This document shows, in pieces, positions 9,301-16,214 of a stretch of DNA of 39,636 nt. This DNA is from Bacteroidales bacterium UBA3724 (GTDB taxonomy: Bacteria > Bacteroidota > Bacteroidia > Bacteroidales > P3), in contig DFHL01000048.1 of NCBI GenBank assembly GCA_002371315.1, positions 227 to 39,862 on the forward strand, in the 5' to 3' direction. Position 1 is the stretch's first letter, and each line of letters starts with the position of its first letter. The notes under the pieces were generated by a model. That model was not told where the DNA came from, did not search any database, and saw only the letters and a program-made list of their open reading frames with translations. The translations under genes and the position numbers were made by a program.

Positions 9301-11847
9301 ATCGCTACCGACCACCACCACGACCAAGGCCAGTTTATGTACGACTATGCCAACTTCCTGCAGCACCGCAAGAATGGCGCCATCGCTGACAACGCTTCGG
9401 ATGCCGAAATCGCGGCAGCACGCTCGCAAGAGCTCTTCTACCGCATCAAGTCGCCCGGCGTGGACAGCTCCAGCTTCCACGACCGCGAAGGCCGCGTCCC
9501 CGACCACCACAGACCCGCAGATGCTGCTGACCACGGCGGTCTGCGCCGCGCAGGATGGACGCACCTTGCCGACTGCAACGATTACGACCAGAGCCTCAAT
9601 GGTGGCGAAGGCAACGGCAACGCCGATTTCAGCGGCCATCCCTATGCCGGCGACGGCAGCTGCAATGACGGCGATATGACGCCGCGCTACCTGCGCATTT
9701 TCCGCTCCTACAGGGTCAAGCCCTCCATCTATCCTGTCGATGCACGCGGCGAGATTGCCATTGCCGATGCTGCTGACAACAACCTGACGACCATTGACGA
9801 GTCGGAAATGAAAAATCCCGACTGGTATTGGGAGCGCGAGTTCTGCCCGGGCGAGATTCTGCACCTTACGCCGACTTCCGACTCCGTTACCGGCAACTGG
9901 GAGTTCATCGGCTGGGATTTCGACCCCTCGTCGCCTGCCAGCGCCAACTTCGTCGTCAGCAACGAGGACCGCTTCAATACCCCCGTTGTCTACTATGCCC
10001 CTGGCGACTACTGGTGGCAGGTGGTCAACACTTACCAGAACACCGATGCTGCGTCGTCAAGCCCGAATGTGGCCACCAAGGCCGACTACGAGGTTGACTA
10101 CTACGGCAACGTGACTATCAGAACCAACAAGGGTCTGGCTTGGCTCATCAGCACCGTCAACGGCTACAACGGCCAGAATGCGCAGACCTTCCACTTCAAC
10201 ACCATCACCCTGGACAATACCGACCCCATCAATATGGAAGCCCACAAGTGGACGCCGCTGGGCAACGTCAACAACCCCTTCGAGGGAGTCTTCGACGGCA
10301 ACGGCAAGCACGTCTCCAACATCATCTGCAACGAGACAACCATCCCGCTGGTGGGTATGTTCGGCCACACCAAGGGTGCCTCTATCAAGAACTTCGTTGT
10401 CGACGCAGCGCTTATGCGCGGCAACACCTATGTCTCGGCCATCGTTGCCGAGGCTACGGAAAATACCGTTCTTGAAGACATCACCATCCAGCAGGGTGCC
10501 ATCTTCGGCGAATATGTCATCGGCGGTTTCATCTCGCATATGATAGATTCGAAGCTGCTTGGCTGCAAGCTTGACAAGGTGGGTGAGACGGTTTTGGAAA
10601 ATTCGAATACCATCGGAGCCTATGGTAACGCCATCTATGCAGGTGGTTTCCTCGGCCTGCTGGAGGGTACGAATACAGCCATAAACAACAGCCACACTTA
10701 TGGCTATATCGACATCTCCCAGTTGTCGGCACTCTATGTCGGCGCCCTCGTTGGCTACAACAAGGGTCAGGTTATTATGCAGAAATCTGGCGAAAGAACC
10801 ATCCTCAACAACAACTTTGCACGCATCTACACCTCCAGCAAGTCGCAGCGTGTGGGTGGTCTGATTGGCTATGCCAAGGATATAGATATGAACAACAACT
10901 ATGTCTATGGCGTCACAGACTACGACAAGCAGTTTGGCCTCTGTGGCGGTATCGCCGGCTATATCGACGACAATGTCAGCATCAGCAACTGCTACTATGT
11001 CGATGGTATGGCCAACAATATGGTTGGCGCCAGTATGGGCTCGATGCCGCAGAAGTCCACCACCTTCAAGGGCAAGGGCAACAAGGTTGTCCTGACCGAG
11101 TCGGTCGACGGCTACACCAACCTGACGCGCTCGCTCAACGCCTGGGTTCGCGACCACGGCGACACCATCTACAACACCTGGCGCAGCGACCTGGAGGGTG
11201 TCAACAACGGCTACCCGCTCTTTGGCGAGCCCGACCTGATCCCGGTCAACGATACCCTCGTCACCACGGCGTGCGACAATTTTGAAATCGACGGCATCAC
11301 CTTCGACCAGTCGGGCGTCTATGTCTTCCACGTTGTCGATAGCGCTGACTTTGTCGACAGCACCCTCACCGTGATGCTCACCGTCAACTATGGCGACACC
11401 ACCGTGGTGACCGACAGCGTCGACTTTGGCAACGGCTATGAAGGCAACGGCTTCAGCATCAGCGCCGACGAGCTGCGTGCCGCCATAGGCAGCGGCAACC
11501 ACAGCGACATCGCCGTGCTCCAGTTTGTCGACAGCCTGCAGAACGCCAACGGATGCGACTCGACCGTGGTGCTGACCCTCTATGTGACGGGCTACGTAGG
11601 CACACCCGAGGTGCAGAAGCTGGTCGACGTCAAGGTCTATCCCAACCCGACCCGTGGTATCGTCAACGTCGAGGGCAGCGACCTGCTCAGCATCGAGGTC
11701 TACGACAACGTCAGCCACCGCCTGCTCAACAAGGCCGTTGAAGGCAGCAAGGCCGACTTCGACCTCGGCAACTATCCCGCTGGGTCGTACTACGTCCGCG
11801 TCCGCACCGCCTTCGGCACAGTGGTCAAGAAGGTTATCAAGAAGTAA
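334..11847 (+). CDS. Giant secreted YGGGN-repeat surface protein with T9SS type A sorting domain
   Basis: Probable cell-surface or secreted adhesin-like protein of about 3,840 residues. The frame is open from an ATG at 274; I prefer the ATG at 334 because it gives a compact signal peptide (NYRMTVIFKK, a hydrophobic core, then cleavage near LQA/QS) behind an A/G-rich leader. From about 430 to 4,570 there are some 35 glycine-rich repeats of the form hydrophobic strand, INGGxI, then VYGGGN or FGGNN, likely stacked beta-strands. About 7,620-8,240 looks like a right-handed beta-helix. Near 9,000 a GGGFFPYTYSWYD segment resembles SprB-type repeats. About 10,200-11,030 carries GLUG-like repeats. The C-terminus (from about 11,610) has YPNPTRGIVNV and ends GSYYVRVRTAFGTVVKKVIKK-like: a T9SS type A sorting domain, which in this family directs export through the outer membrane. 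No T9SS machinery gene lies nearby. Ligand unknown. Confidence 0.9.
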   Translation: MNYRMTVIFKKLVILFAALLPAFGLQAQSVTTGVTIGGAVFGGGRMADVGGKTEVTIVNCDTISAIYGGNDIAGTVSGADGSTIVVGTVAGNELGVTNSRISVGSVYGGGNGYYKYDGNKPGPNVGVSVLNGRTFSTGVTEVDGTEPYMTAGTIPSISKTAITVNTDFVFIDSLFGGAKNAFVTNTANNSTEITINGGTIYSVFGGNNYGGTLGAGSTHFITVAGTKTDNSSSVNLGGNVLTGHAWTSNGSEHGIRYLFGGGNKVEGQNVHIVVNGGQIDTCFGGGNSADVGTTIVDVNVTNPLYTLAQSPYPYGSTATYSTTSSVFDIRCLFGGNNAADMTGLPTLNLTKGGVHNVYGGGNKGVMLAGVTYADNYAIENITPTNNANHKEGAKRSTNVVISSADFIADTVYGGGQSAGTLHDTYVEIGGGNVGVVYGGTNIMGRIGVFEPTIAPRDLAKTNVYIHGGTVHKTVFGASNGFYRCHNGLNYLAGDNPFFADANAYAYLVGKPTPSVFNSYVYITGGTLCGNVYSSGNMAAVGKPEAVDPSGVVLDSAGIALLHITGGTFGRVEGTDTSWANIYGGGNMGSVYGAADVIISGSPIIYGNVYGGNDKTGRVFGPLRGLASPNTITELHNTSSNAVASASRTDYPGLPADITAGQPLPLNILNAATYTLVTNTPKIYGSVYGGGNGDYIYVDTYAEKASRVANGIAPDHVVIDCASESITADERSAFVDLNVGQTGYIRRVFGGGNSRTVGYAPRSSGSADEGQVCVFLNCTDAPANNTENVNVGTIFGGNNNVEMNKVPSIVMLQGKVGKVYGGGNQGAMTGLANIASLPLGTYVATPSPSVVVTQNIYGGCNVADVTNNTYVKLTQGIVLGNVFGGNDLSGEVGVAHVIIDGLAGGNLSIGGNIYGGGNGDYPFYLQQRDATNGAYYTKRDDEGNIVQVYAKGNPKADEGAEAGEAGKYCYKDFEYFDLDGRPYVDSAAVVLNGEFTIDGNVYGGGISGDCRKTNVLVDAENGVFNGMIFGAGRGRVDNMGLLINGTCKELYIGVAQDANRDGKTDVDGSGNIVYGTGSAMGNVLDTAWLTVKRFKSMGGRSAMFGGGQSGNVRNTMVTYESTAVNPLGALYLGCLASDVTGTATGVIDAYTPTDGDWIIDTLYGGNDFTGRVEHTRMIVNSGIFTHLFGAGNGDYNYDQWIANRTDLNDDRTALALGGCTDTVPYSMDVNIDINGGEFLNTVYGGGNMGLVGDRDMVATNMVGTVNDRAKYIGTITLNIHDGEFHRHVYTGARGKTDMEGSTFFGLKGHGTAADGQVLGKQLAYAQKILNMDGGHVMFSVYGGSEAVDDGFPYECIGAVNHATGSSIDHRSTQRPSTIMNITGGRIEKSVYGGGYQGNIYGSVYVNIGIDAVRDCPVWEKSFGDVNIASYKPNLTDHSGYKMTNTLDGSNNVVKTRVPVTSSTIAGNPTLKKAVLNLEASVYNASDWGEAGANAYFFTRGVFGGVTNILIDGKGYYTSLTNPFDVVLPAMDIANSVIGAGTSTEGGDINRLITIRHYGDYSCPDPSKTLFSIQRADKVILDSVFLTLYGEQDAYSAYASPSYSLCRIDTLIFRVDNILMIESPAIYIGNWASLRTDEVYDINNAAYQYDNGVVAQPLDSGDGVTETYSQVPNDFFDNLMGHPNEGESCNENSCQSLGICLRLPTERGQATKTAARNVLMMRNGSYVKVSPFKDQYINGTTTATPDGLDDPGHEFGHVYGWMYLLAQDATKSYVYADVKREAEGGNPAANLTDGGFVSTCYCDNESGSYHNEIDYTNVHVPGESHYRSWTIGTNQGSRVRHITLVANANPDGILNTNLPSATYPLYTKDASSTTENVTVPITGTSDNPFAYATTTLELPPADAGNFYVINSVLIDQDNGGQLQLVDLSYESKDGIMFRTASDATTNLKDIYNDPNFTFGLAFASNENFQTECWNNNSSTTLTQITNGTFSRDLLDEHNERYACWNHSVISGNQYITNQGGYISNAIIPTAIGAIPTMSFTLTYSKNLSTTITRDVVFTMYEFDSHGDFVGPVEVTVTISTVIKEFTDLEAPVLAMFNEGTTNEYVRKVTIPASFQQRHVYITGIEWLKDNLTPYTYLPSGATDSVTTTVYYDPRKANWFNLEADTGVAPNNNNHFSVIVTPTESTSENINNTLGWYHINERDGVDVFEIAQKDYESSTGNKFNAITDVSKEYHSTTYNTDIAKKDHGIWLGTLDGRSTASIDVSLKFNGLYYYHDQYPTPLAWVKLHCEYINTKTTTPTDNKFDILIQIRTRLQGDTIYMAPEPTLTRTAVSTNGSGDATLKMHAYGYGYDGSDHSFEPAAGAVPDYSQITAEAVKMSIKNNPDNYLQSFKQVMRIYDEGDVISIMETIPIENGEEPVTVKGEDYSIIQVIRYSGNHYKFPTLACANYNPLIEVKGNGHLTMRNVWFNGSGCTRTKEPGDGGGEGYTQVGSEKYYDQHRRVNALIYANAPIIYCHEHGEAAFTKNVIFSNNFNRTDNVAHPDSICGGAIALVNDNPIVDGARSGSSPTVTFGDMGHIYDNVVFDWNAATTGGTTDWLPHNYGGGVYVDGGQLLVGGGDGAEVNIKRNFYIKNANPSFGIDVKTAYMFTDDSGDSYSSLPFDVYYLDTLNNSEYFSLSNVYLKRDAVVCDADGDGSAESLVRLDKQNDVVYFLSSLKETSRIGISKWFPGYRYTNPRTTGSNFLNGTMPRDTISIARVGRGKANTSVVDNNYNSKIFFNDSSYYSMGTRASGNTDPSFQSEYPNVTYSGNTTDYANYNDKVFIFRHSSLSPYNIYFQRCASFGKGVTQKLETSSCFANTQGLQYNDYEYGDSISYHINGAATCALAMDTLRYRVGGGFFPYTYSWYDVSEIEGGGTKNTLLHTRTTVGSNAISRFGSNEYADLRRAAEFDTLVFRTEVATSANRINYTFRAVANDLTGNCPVTQDVKIRVVKIATDHHHDQGQFMYDYANFLQHRKNGAIADNASDAEIAAARSQELFYRIKSPGVDSSSFHDREGRVPDHHRPADAADHGGLRRAGWTHLADCNDYDQSLNGGEGNGNADFSGHPYAGDGSCNDGDMTPRYLRIFRSYRVKPSIYPVDARGEIAIADAADNNLTTIDESEMKNPDWYWEREFCPGEILHLTPTSDSVTGNWEFIGWDFDPSSPASANFVVSNEDRFNTPVVYYAPGDYWWQVVNTYQNTDAASSSPNVATKADYEVDYYGNVTIRTNKGLAWLISTVNGYNGQNAQTFHFNTITLDNTDPINMEAHKWTPLGNVNNPFEGVFDGNGKHVSNIICNETTIPLVGMFGHTKGASIKNFVVDAALMRGNTYVSAIVAEATENTVLEDITIQQGAIFGEYVIGGFISHMIDSKLLGCKLDKVGETVLENSNTIGAYGNAIYAGGFLGLLEGTNTAINNSHTYGYIDISQLSALYVGALVGYNKGQVIMQKSGERTILNNNFARIYTSSKSQRVGGLIGYAKDIDMNNNYVYGVTDYDKQFGLCGGIAGYIDDNVSISNCYYVDGMANNMVGASMGSMPQKSTTFKGKGNKVVLTESVDGYTNLTRSLNAWVRDHGDTIYNTWRSDLEGVNNGYPLFGEPDLIPVNDTLVTTACDNFEIDGITFDQSGVYVFHVVDSADFVDSTLTVMLTVNYGDTTVVTDSVDFGNGYEGNGFSISADELRAAIGSGNHSDIAVLQFVDSLQNANGCDSTVVLTLYVTGYVGTPEVQKLVDVKVYPNPTRGIVNVEGSDLLSIEVYDNVSHRLLNKAVEGSKADFDLGNYPAGSYYVRVRTAFGTVVKKVIKK

Positions 11848-11945
11848 CGAAAACGATAACGAAAACGATAACGAAAACGAAGACGAAAACGAAAACGAAA
11901 AAATCGTTATATCGTGATACCGTTATAACGAGATAACGAAAAATA
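11848..11945. repeat. CGATAACGAAAA array and TCGTTATA hairpin after the giant gene
   Basis: The array starts directly after the TAA stop: CGAAAACGATAACGAAAA words repeat to about 11,905, followed by an inverted repeat TCGTTATA/TATAACGA with an 11-nt loop. The hairpin could act as a transcription stop, but no strong T-run follows. It shares the ATAACG word with the gaps at 16.15 kb and 22.79 kb. Confidence 0.6.
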
Positions 11946-11953
11946 TAACAACG

Positions 11954-12136
11954 ATGAAACCAGAAGAAAAAGACGACGATATTTGCAGAGGCGAGCAACC
12001 CGAGCAAAAGGAAGTCCCCATCGAGGACGTTATGGATCCCAGCGACTACGACGTTGAGATTAGCGAAGAGGATTTCTTCGACGAACTTGATGAAGGTATT
12101 GACAATTATTTTCAGAACTTAAGGAAGAAAAAATGA
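11954..12136 (+). CDS. Small acidic protein, function unknown
   Basis: A 60-residue ORF (ATG at 11,954) rich in Asp and Glu, with a lysine-rich end (NLRKKK). It has no signal peptide or membrane segment. I do not recognise the family. Its TGA overlaps the ATG of the next small ORF (ATGA at 12,133-12,136), which suggests translational coupling. The pair sits between the giant T9SS protein and a surface lipoprotein, all on one strand, so a role connected with them is possible but is only inferred from position. The extreme charge could suit a chaperone-like or regulatory partner. It could also be a spurious ORF, but the exact ATGA overlap argues for a real gene. Confidence 0.6.
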   Translation: MKPEEKDDDICRGEQPEQKEVPIEDVMDPSDYDVEISEEDFFDELDEGIDNYFQNLRKKK

Positions 12137-12336
12137 ATACTACCCAAAACAACAACAAAAAACAGCCTTATGCCGCCCCTCGGCTTGATATCTATCTGTA
12201 CGAGGTGGAGCACGGATTTGCCGAGTCGCCGGCAGCATCGACAAGGGCCGAAACCTTCAGCGAGATCAACGACCAGTCGGAGGGCCTCGGCGGTCCGGGT
12301 GCCGCAGGCGAAAACTACCACGGCGAGTGGTATTGA
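12133..12336 (+). CDS. Small YxAP-type peptide ending in a Gly-rich tail
   Basis: 67 residues, starting inside the stop codon of the upstream acidic ORF. The layout is a polar N-terminus, then QPYAAPRLDIYLYEVEHGFA, then a Ser/Ala segment and a Gly-rich, aromatic end (GGPGAAGENYHGEWY). From memory, many Bacteroidales encode tiny proteins of the type Y-x-A-P followed by beta-prone residues, E-x-G-F-A, then a glycine-rich tail; their function is unsettled. There is no classical signal peptide. The position next to cell-surface genes suggests a secreted or surface-associated peptide, or a precursor peptide, but nothing in the sequence proves that. Confidence 0.65.
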   Translation: MNTTQNNNKKQPYAAPRLDIYLYEVEHGFAESPAASTRAETFSEINDQSEGLGGPGAAGENYHGEWY

Positions 12337-12345
12337 TTTTGGCTT

Positions 12346-12520
12346 AAAGGTTTTAAGGTTTAAAAGTTTTAAAGTTTAAGAGTTTTAAGGTTTAAAAGTT
12401 TTAAAGTTTAAAGGTTTTAAGGTTTAAAAGTTTTAAAGTTTAAGAGTTTTAAGGTTTAAAAGTTTTAAAGTTTTAAAGTTTAAAGGTTTTAAGGTTTAAA
12501 TGTTTTAAAGTTAAAGTTTA
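12346..12520. repeat. Higher-order AT-rich tandem repeat (64-bp unit)
   Basis: The gap consists almost only of AAAGG/TTTTAAGG/TTTAAAAG/TTTTAAAG words. A higher-order unit starts at 12,346, again at 12,410 (64 bp), and again at 12,482 (72 bp, because of one extra TTTTAAAG). The sub-words recur at roughly 8-11 bp, so A/T tracts fall near one helical turn apart. The array ends a few bases before the lipoprotein start at 12,527. Such arrays can bend DNA or change length by slippage; neither can be shown here. Confidence 0.85.
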
Positions 12521-12526
12521 AGAATA

Positions 12527-15004
12527 ATGAGACTGTCAAGAACTTATATAGCTATTCTTTTAGGTTTCCTCTGCGTTGCCGCAACGTCGTGCAAGAAGAA
12601 GGAGATTCTGACCTTCGGCGGCAAGATGGACCAGTTTGCCGCCACCGACCCTGAAGGCAGCAAGACCTATCTGGGTCACGCCGAGGAGTGGATCTACTGG
12701 GAGTCCGGCGACCAAATCAAGGTCAACGACGGCAACGGCCCCGTGAACTGCACCCTCATCACCGGCGCCGGCACCCTCAACGCCTTCTTCAAGAGCGAGA
12801 GCGAAGTCAATGCCGAGGCTGCGCAGCTCTTCGCCATCTATCCGGCCTCGTCCTATGTGGATGGCAGTACGGTTGCTTCGCCCAAGATTGTTTTCCCCTC
12901 CGAGCAGGAGTACCGCCAAGATGCCAATGCCACCGACCCCGACTCTTCCTTCGGGCGCGGCGCGCTGCCTATGGTGGCCTACGACGGCACGGGAATGGCA
13001 CAGCAGGGCACGATGTTCTTCCACGTCGTGGCTGGCATACTGCGTGTGCAGCTCTTCAGCAACACCGAAGTGACTGTCAACGAAATCACCTTCCAGGAGG
13101 TCGGCGGGTCGCATAGCTCGACTAACAAGCAGATCTCGGGCCAGTTCAATGTCCACGATATCAAGGAGAACGCGCCCTACCTGACCGGCACGACGGTAAG
13201 CGACGCCTCGCGCACCATCAAAATCACCAACATCGGCAAGAAGATAGGTCCCCAAAAACTGCTGACTTTCTATCTGCCCCTGCCCGCTGTCGGCAGCGCC
13301 AGCGACTATACTCAATACATTCTGCGTATGACCGTCAAGGCCGACGGTGGCAGCAAGTATTTCACCCGCGACTTCAAGGCCGACATCCATCGCCGCAACA
13401 TCACGATGATGCGTGCCATCAATATCAAAACCTGGTCTGCCTCCGAAACCGGCACCGGCTCGCAGAGCGATGTCCGTCTGGTTGGCAGCGGCACCAAGGA
13501 CCGCCCCTTCCAGATCTATACCGGCAAGGAGCTGGAGCAGCTGCGCGACGCCTACAACAACAGCGGCACCATCAACGGCCAGACAATCCGCGGCTATTCG
13601 GCCTCGGATAAAGAGAATGCTACCTACATCAAAATTGTGCGTAGCGATATCATCCTCAGCAATGATGCGGACATACCCAGCGAAGAGCTCGACAAGCCCA
13701 ACTCGCGCTATGCCAGATGGAATGAAGGCATACAGAAATTCAAAGGCTATATGTACTTTGCCTCGTCGACGGCCACCAATGGCGGCATCACCAACCAAAG
13801 CGACAAACCCCTCTTCGAGTCCATCGAACCGGACGGCTATGTGGAGCGTGTCTTCGTCAAAGGCACCTGCACCCCAAACCTTTCTACCGGCAGCAGCTAT
13901 TCGCCAATGTGCGAAACAAATCGCGGCACGATGGTCGAGTGCCACAACAAGTGCGCCGTCAGCACCAATGCCGCCAATGCCAAGCTGGCAGGCCTTTGCG
14001 TGACCAACTCCGGCTCCATCATCGGCGGTGCCAACGAGGCCAGCCTCACCTCCTCGGCGGGCAGCGTGGCAGGCATCTGCTACACCAACCGTGGTGAGAT
14101 TCAGGGCAACTTCACCCTTTCGATTGCCTTGCCCCAAGCCCTCAACATCGCCGGCATCACCTACGACAACTACAACACCGTCAAGGACTGCCAGGTGGCA
14201 TCCAACGTGGCTGTCAACTCGACTGGCAACTGGGGCATCGTGGCCTTCAACAACAATGCCGGCGCCACCATTGACAACTGCACCACCACGGGTACCGTCG
14301 TCTTCACCATCGACGGCAGCGTGGGCGGCATCTGCAACACCAACAGCGGCATCGTCAAGAACTGCACCAACAACGTCGAAATCCGTGCCACCAAGGGCAA
14401 CGTCGGCGGCATCGTGGCCACGATGGACAATGCCTCGGCCGAGGTCTACAACTGCTGCACCCGCACCTTGAGCCTCTTCGGCGCTGTCGACCTGCAGAAA
14501 GCCGACAATATCGGCGGTATCGTCGGTATGCTGCAGCAGGGCAAGGTCTACAACTGCTACAATGCCAGCATCGTTACCGGCGCCGAAAATTCGGGCGGTA
14601 TGATTGGCTATCTGGCCAACAACCCGGCTGCCGACGTGCAGAACTGCTGGAGCGCACAGGGCCAGGGCTTCGTGGGTATGTATGAGGACGCAACCCAGCA
14701 TCAGGTCGGCGACTTCTGCTTCTCGGCAACCATCCGCGCCACCTATTGCAACCGCATCACCAACTCCTCTACCACCATCGACGGCCATTCCTACAACGCA
14801 TACGAAGTCGTGATGATGCACGAAGAACAGACGGCCTACGGCCCCGTGTCGGAATACCTGTATCAGCATTGCGGCAAGGCACTCAACGCCTGGGCCGATG
14901 CCCACAACGCCACCGAGCCCGGCAAATACTACAAATGGAAATACTCTACGGGAACGCGACCCGTCTTCGATACCGGTATGCCTGGCAAGGGAAAGAGAAA
15001 GTGA
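12527..15004 (+). CDS. Fimbrillin/GLUG-type surface lipoprotein
   Basis: 825 residues. The N-terminus (LLGFLCVAATSC, then KKK) is a lipoprotein signal with the lipidated cysteine at residue 22, so the mature protein is membrane-anchored and may be surface-exposed. Residues about 25-310 resemble the fimbrillin-like (Mfa-like) domain of Bacteroidales: a short GxKMDxFAATDP strand, WIYWESGDQIKV, and FAIYPASS. Residues about 440-740 hold repeated GLUG-type units (for example GGICNTNSGIVKNCTNNV and GGIVGMLQQGKVYNCYNA). The last part has a SLNAW-like segment (KALNAWADAHN) that also appears near the end of the GLUG region in the giant protein upstream. Shared modules and shared strand suggest the two act at the same surface. 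The ligand is unknown. No frameshift or truncation is seen. Confidence 0.8.
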   Translation: MRLSRTYIAILLGFLCVAATSCKKKEILTFGGKMDQFAATDPEGSKTYLGHAEEWIYWESGDQIKVNDGNGPVNCTLITGAGTLNAFFKSESEVNAEAAQLFAIYPASSYVDGSTVASPKIVFPSEQEYRQDANATDPDSSFGRGALPMVAYDGTGMAQQGTMFFHVVAGILRVQLFSNTEVTVNEITFQEVGGSHSSTNKQISGQFNVHDIKENAPYLTGTTVSDASRTIKITNIGKKIGPQKLLTFYLPLPAVGSASDYTQYILRMTVKADGGSKYFTRDFKADIHRRNITMMRAINIKTWSASETGTGSQSDVRLVGSGTKDRPFQIYTGKELEQLRDAYNNSGTINGQTIRGYSASDKENATYIKIVRSDIILSNDADIPSEELDKPNSRYARWNEGIQKFKGYMYFASSTATNGGITNQSDKPLFESIEPDGYVERVFVKGTCTPNLSTGSSYSPMCETNRGTMVECHNKCAVSTNAANAKLAGLCVTNSGSIIGGANEASLTSSAGSVAGICYTNRGEIQGNFTLSIALPQALNIAGITYDNYNTVKDCQVASNVAVNSTGNWGIVAFNNNAGATIDNCTTTGTVVFTIDGSVGGICNTNSGIVKNCTNNVEIRATKGNVGGIVATMDNASAEVYNCCTRTLSLFGAVDLQKADNIGGIVGMLQQGKVYNCYNASIVTGAENSGGMIGYLANNPAADVQNCWSAQGQGFVGMYEDATQHQVGDFCFSATIRATYCNRITNSSTTIDGHSYNAYEVVMMHEEQTAYGPVSEYLYQHCGKALNAWADAHNATEPGKYYKWKYSTGTRPVFDTGMPGKGKRK

Positions 15005-15120
15005 GAAGAACGGAGAACGGAAAGATAATTCGTATTGTCCATTTTAACTTCCCATTTTAACTTCCCATTTTAACTTCCCTTTTTAACTTCCCTTTTAACT
15101 TCCAATTTAACTCCCTCAAA
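15005..15120. repeat. GAACGGAGAACGG plus TTTTAACTTCCC array
   Basis: Directly after the TGA comes GAAGAACGGAGAACGGAAAG, then TCGTATTGTCC, then about six copies of (TTTT)AACTTCCC. The same order of words recurs at 33,047-33,120. The array stops 8 bp before the holA start. No gene lies within it. Confidence 0.8.
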
Positions 15121-15128
15121 TAACGACA

Positions 15129-16133
15129 ATGGCCATTAGCGAGAAACAACTGATCGAAGACCTCAAGGCGCAGAAGTACGCTCCTGTATATTTGCTGACC
15201 GGCGAGGAGAACTACTATATCGATCTCGTCTCCGACTATTTCGAGAACAAGGTCATTGCCGAAGAGTTCCGCGACTTCGACCAGACGGTGGTCTATGGGC
15301 GCGAAACGGATATGAAGACCGTCGTCAGCCTCGCCAAGCGCTACCCTATGATGTCGCCCGTCCAGCTGGTGCTGGTCAAGGAGGCGCAGGATATCGCCAA
15401 GGACTGGGAGCTGCTGGCCGACTATCTGGACCATCCCCAGCCGCAGACCCTCCTCGTCTTCTGCTATCGCCACAAGAAGATGGACAAGCGCACCAAGACC
15501 TACAAGGCCATCAGCACCAAAGGCGTCGTCTACGAGAAGAACAAGATGCGCGACTACGAGGTGCCCGACTGGATAGCCCGCATCGTTATGCAGCAGGGCT
15601 ACCAGATCACCCAGAAAGGCGCCGTCCTCATCGCCGAATCGCTGGGCAACGACCTCGGCAAAATCGTCAACGAGCTGTCGAAGGTCTACATCTCGCTACC
15701 CAAAGGGACGGTCATCAACGAGGACGTCATCGAAACCAACATCGGCATCAGCAAGGACTACAATGTCTTCGAGCTGCAGAACGCCATAGGGCGCCGCGAC
15801 GTGGCCCAGTGCACACGCATCGTCAACCATCTGGCCGCCAATCCCAAGGAATACCCCATCCAGATGCTGCTGCCGCTGCTCTACGGCTTCTTCATCAAGG
15901 TGATGCTCTTCCACCAGGAGCCCGACAAAAAGAAGGCTATGGCCGTGATGAACGTCAACCCCTATTTCCTGAAGGACTACGAGACCGCCGCGCGCAACTA
16001 CACCCTCGGCAAGCTGGCCAGCTGCATAGGCTATCTCTACGACGCCGACCTGCGCAGCAAAGGCGTGCGCAACAACGGCACCGTCACCGACGGCGAACTG
16101 CTCAAAGAACTGGTATTTAAGATAACACATTGA
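15129..16133 (+). CDS. holA: DNA polymerase III subunit delta
   Basis: 334 residues, the usual length for HolA. The delta subunit opens the sliding clamp (beta) as part of the clamp-loader complex during replication. The start region YAPVYLLTGEENYYIDLVSD matches the family N-terminus (xPVYLLxGEExxLI), with the degenerate nucleotide-binding fold. Further family features include the MSPVQLVLVKEAQ strand, QTLLVFCYRHKKMDKRTK, and a C-terminal helical domain (ENELSKVY-like helix, YPIQMLLPLLYGFFIKV). ATG at 15,129 is chosen because the array upstream has no alternative start. It stands alone between surface genes. Confidence is high from overall pattern recognition. Confidence 0.92.
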   Translation: MAISEKQLIEDLKAQKYAPVYLLTGEENYYIDLVSDYFENKVIAEEFRDFDQTVVYGRETDMKTVVSLAKRYPMMSPVQLVLVKEAQDIAKDWELLADYLDHPQPQTLLVFCYRHKKMDKRTKTYKAISTKGVVYEKNKMRDYEVPDWIARIVMQQGYQITQKGAVLIAESLGNDLGKIVNELSKVYISLPKGTVINEDVIETNIGISKDYNVFELQNAIGRRDVAQCTRIVNHLAANPKEYPIQMLLPLLYGFFIKVMLFHQEPDKKKAMAVMNVNPYFLKDYETAARNYTLGKLASCIGYLYDADLRSKGVRNNGTVTDGELLKELVFKITH

Positions 16134-16144
16134 AAAATGTAGTT

Positions 16145-16194
16145 ATATCGTTATCCCGCTATAACGTTATGTCGAGATAAAGGGATAACGATAT
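16145..16194. repeat. 13-bp perfect inverted repeat after holA
   Basis: ATATCGTTATCCC (16,145-16,157) and GGGATAACGATAT (16,182-16,194) are exact reverse complements with a 24-nt spacer, which itself contains the palindrome ATAACGTTAT (16,161-16,170). It lies between the holA stop and the receptor start at 16,215. A stem could form in RNA, but no T-run follows. It belongs to the same ATAACG word family as 11.85 kb and 22.79 kb. Confidence 0.8.
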
Positions 16195-16214
16195 GACGGG
16201 ATAACGAATCAGCG

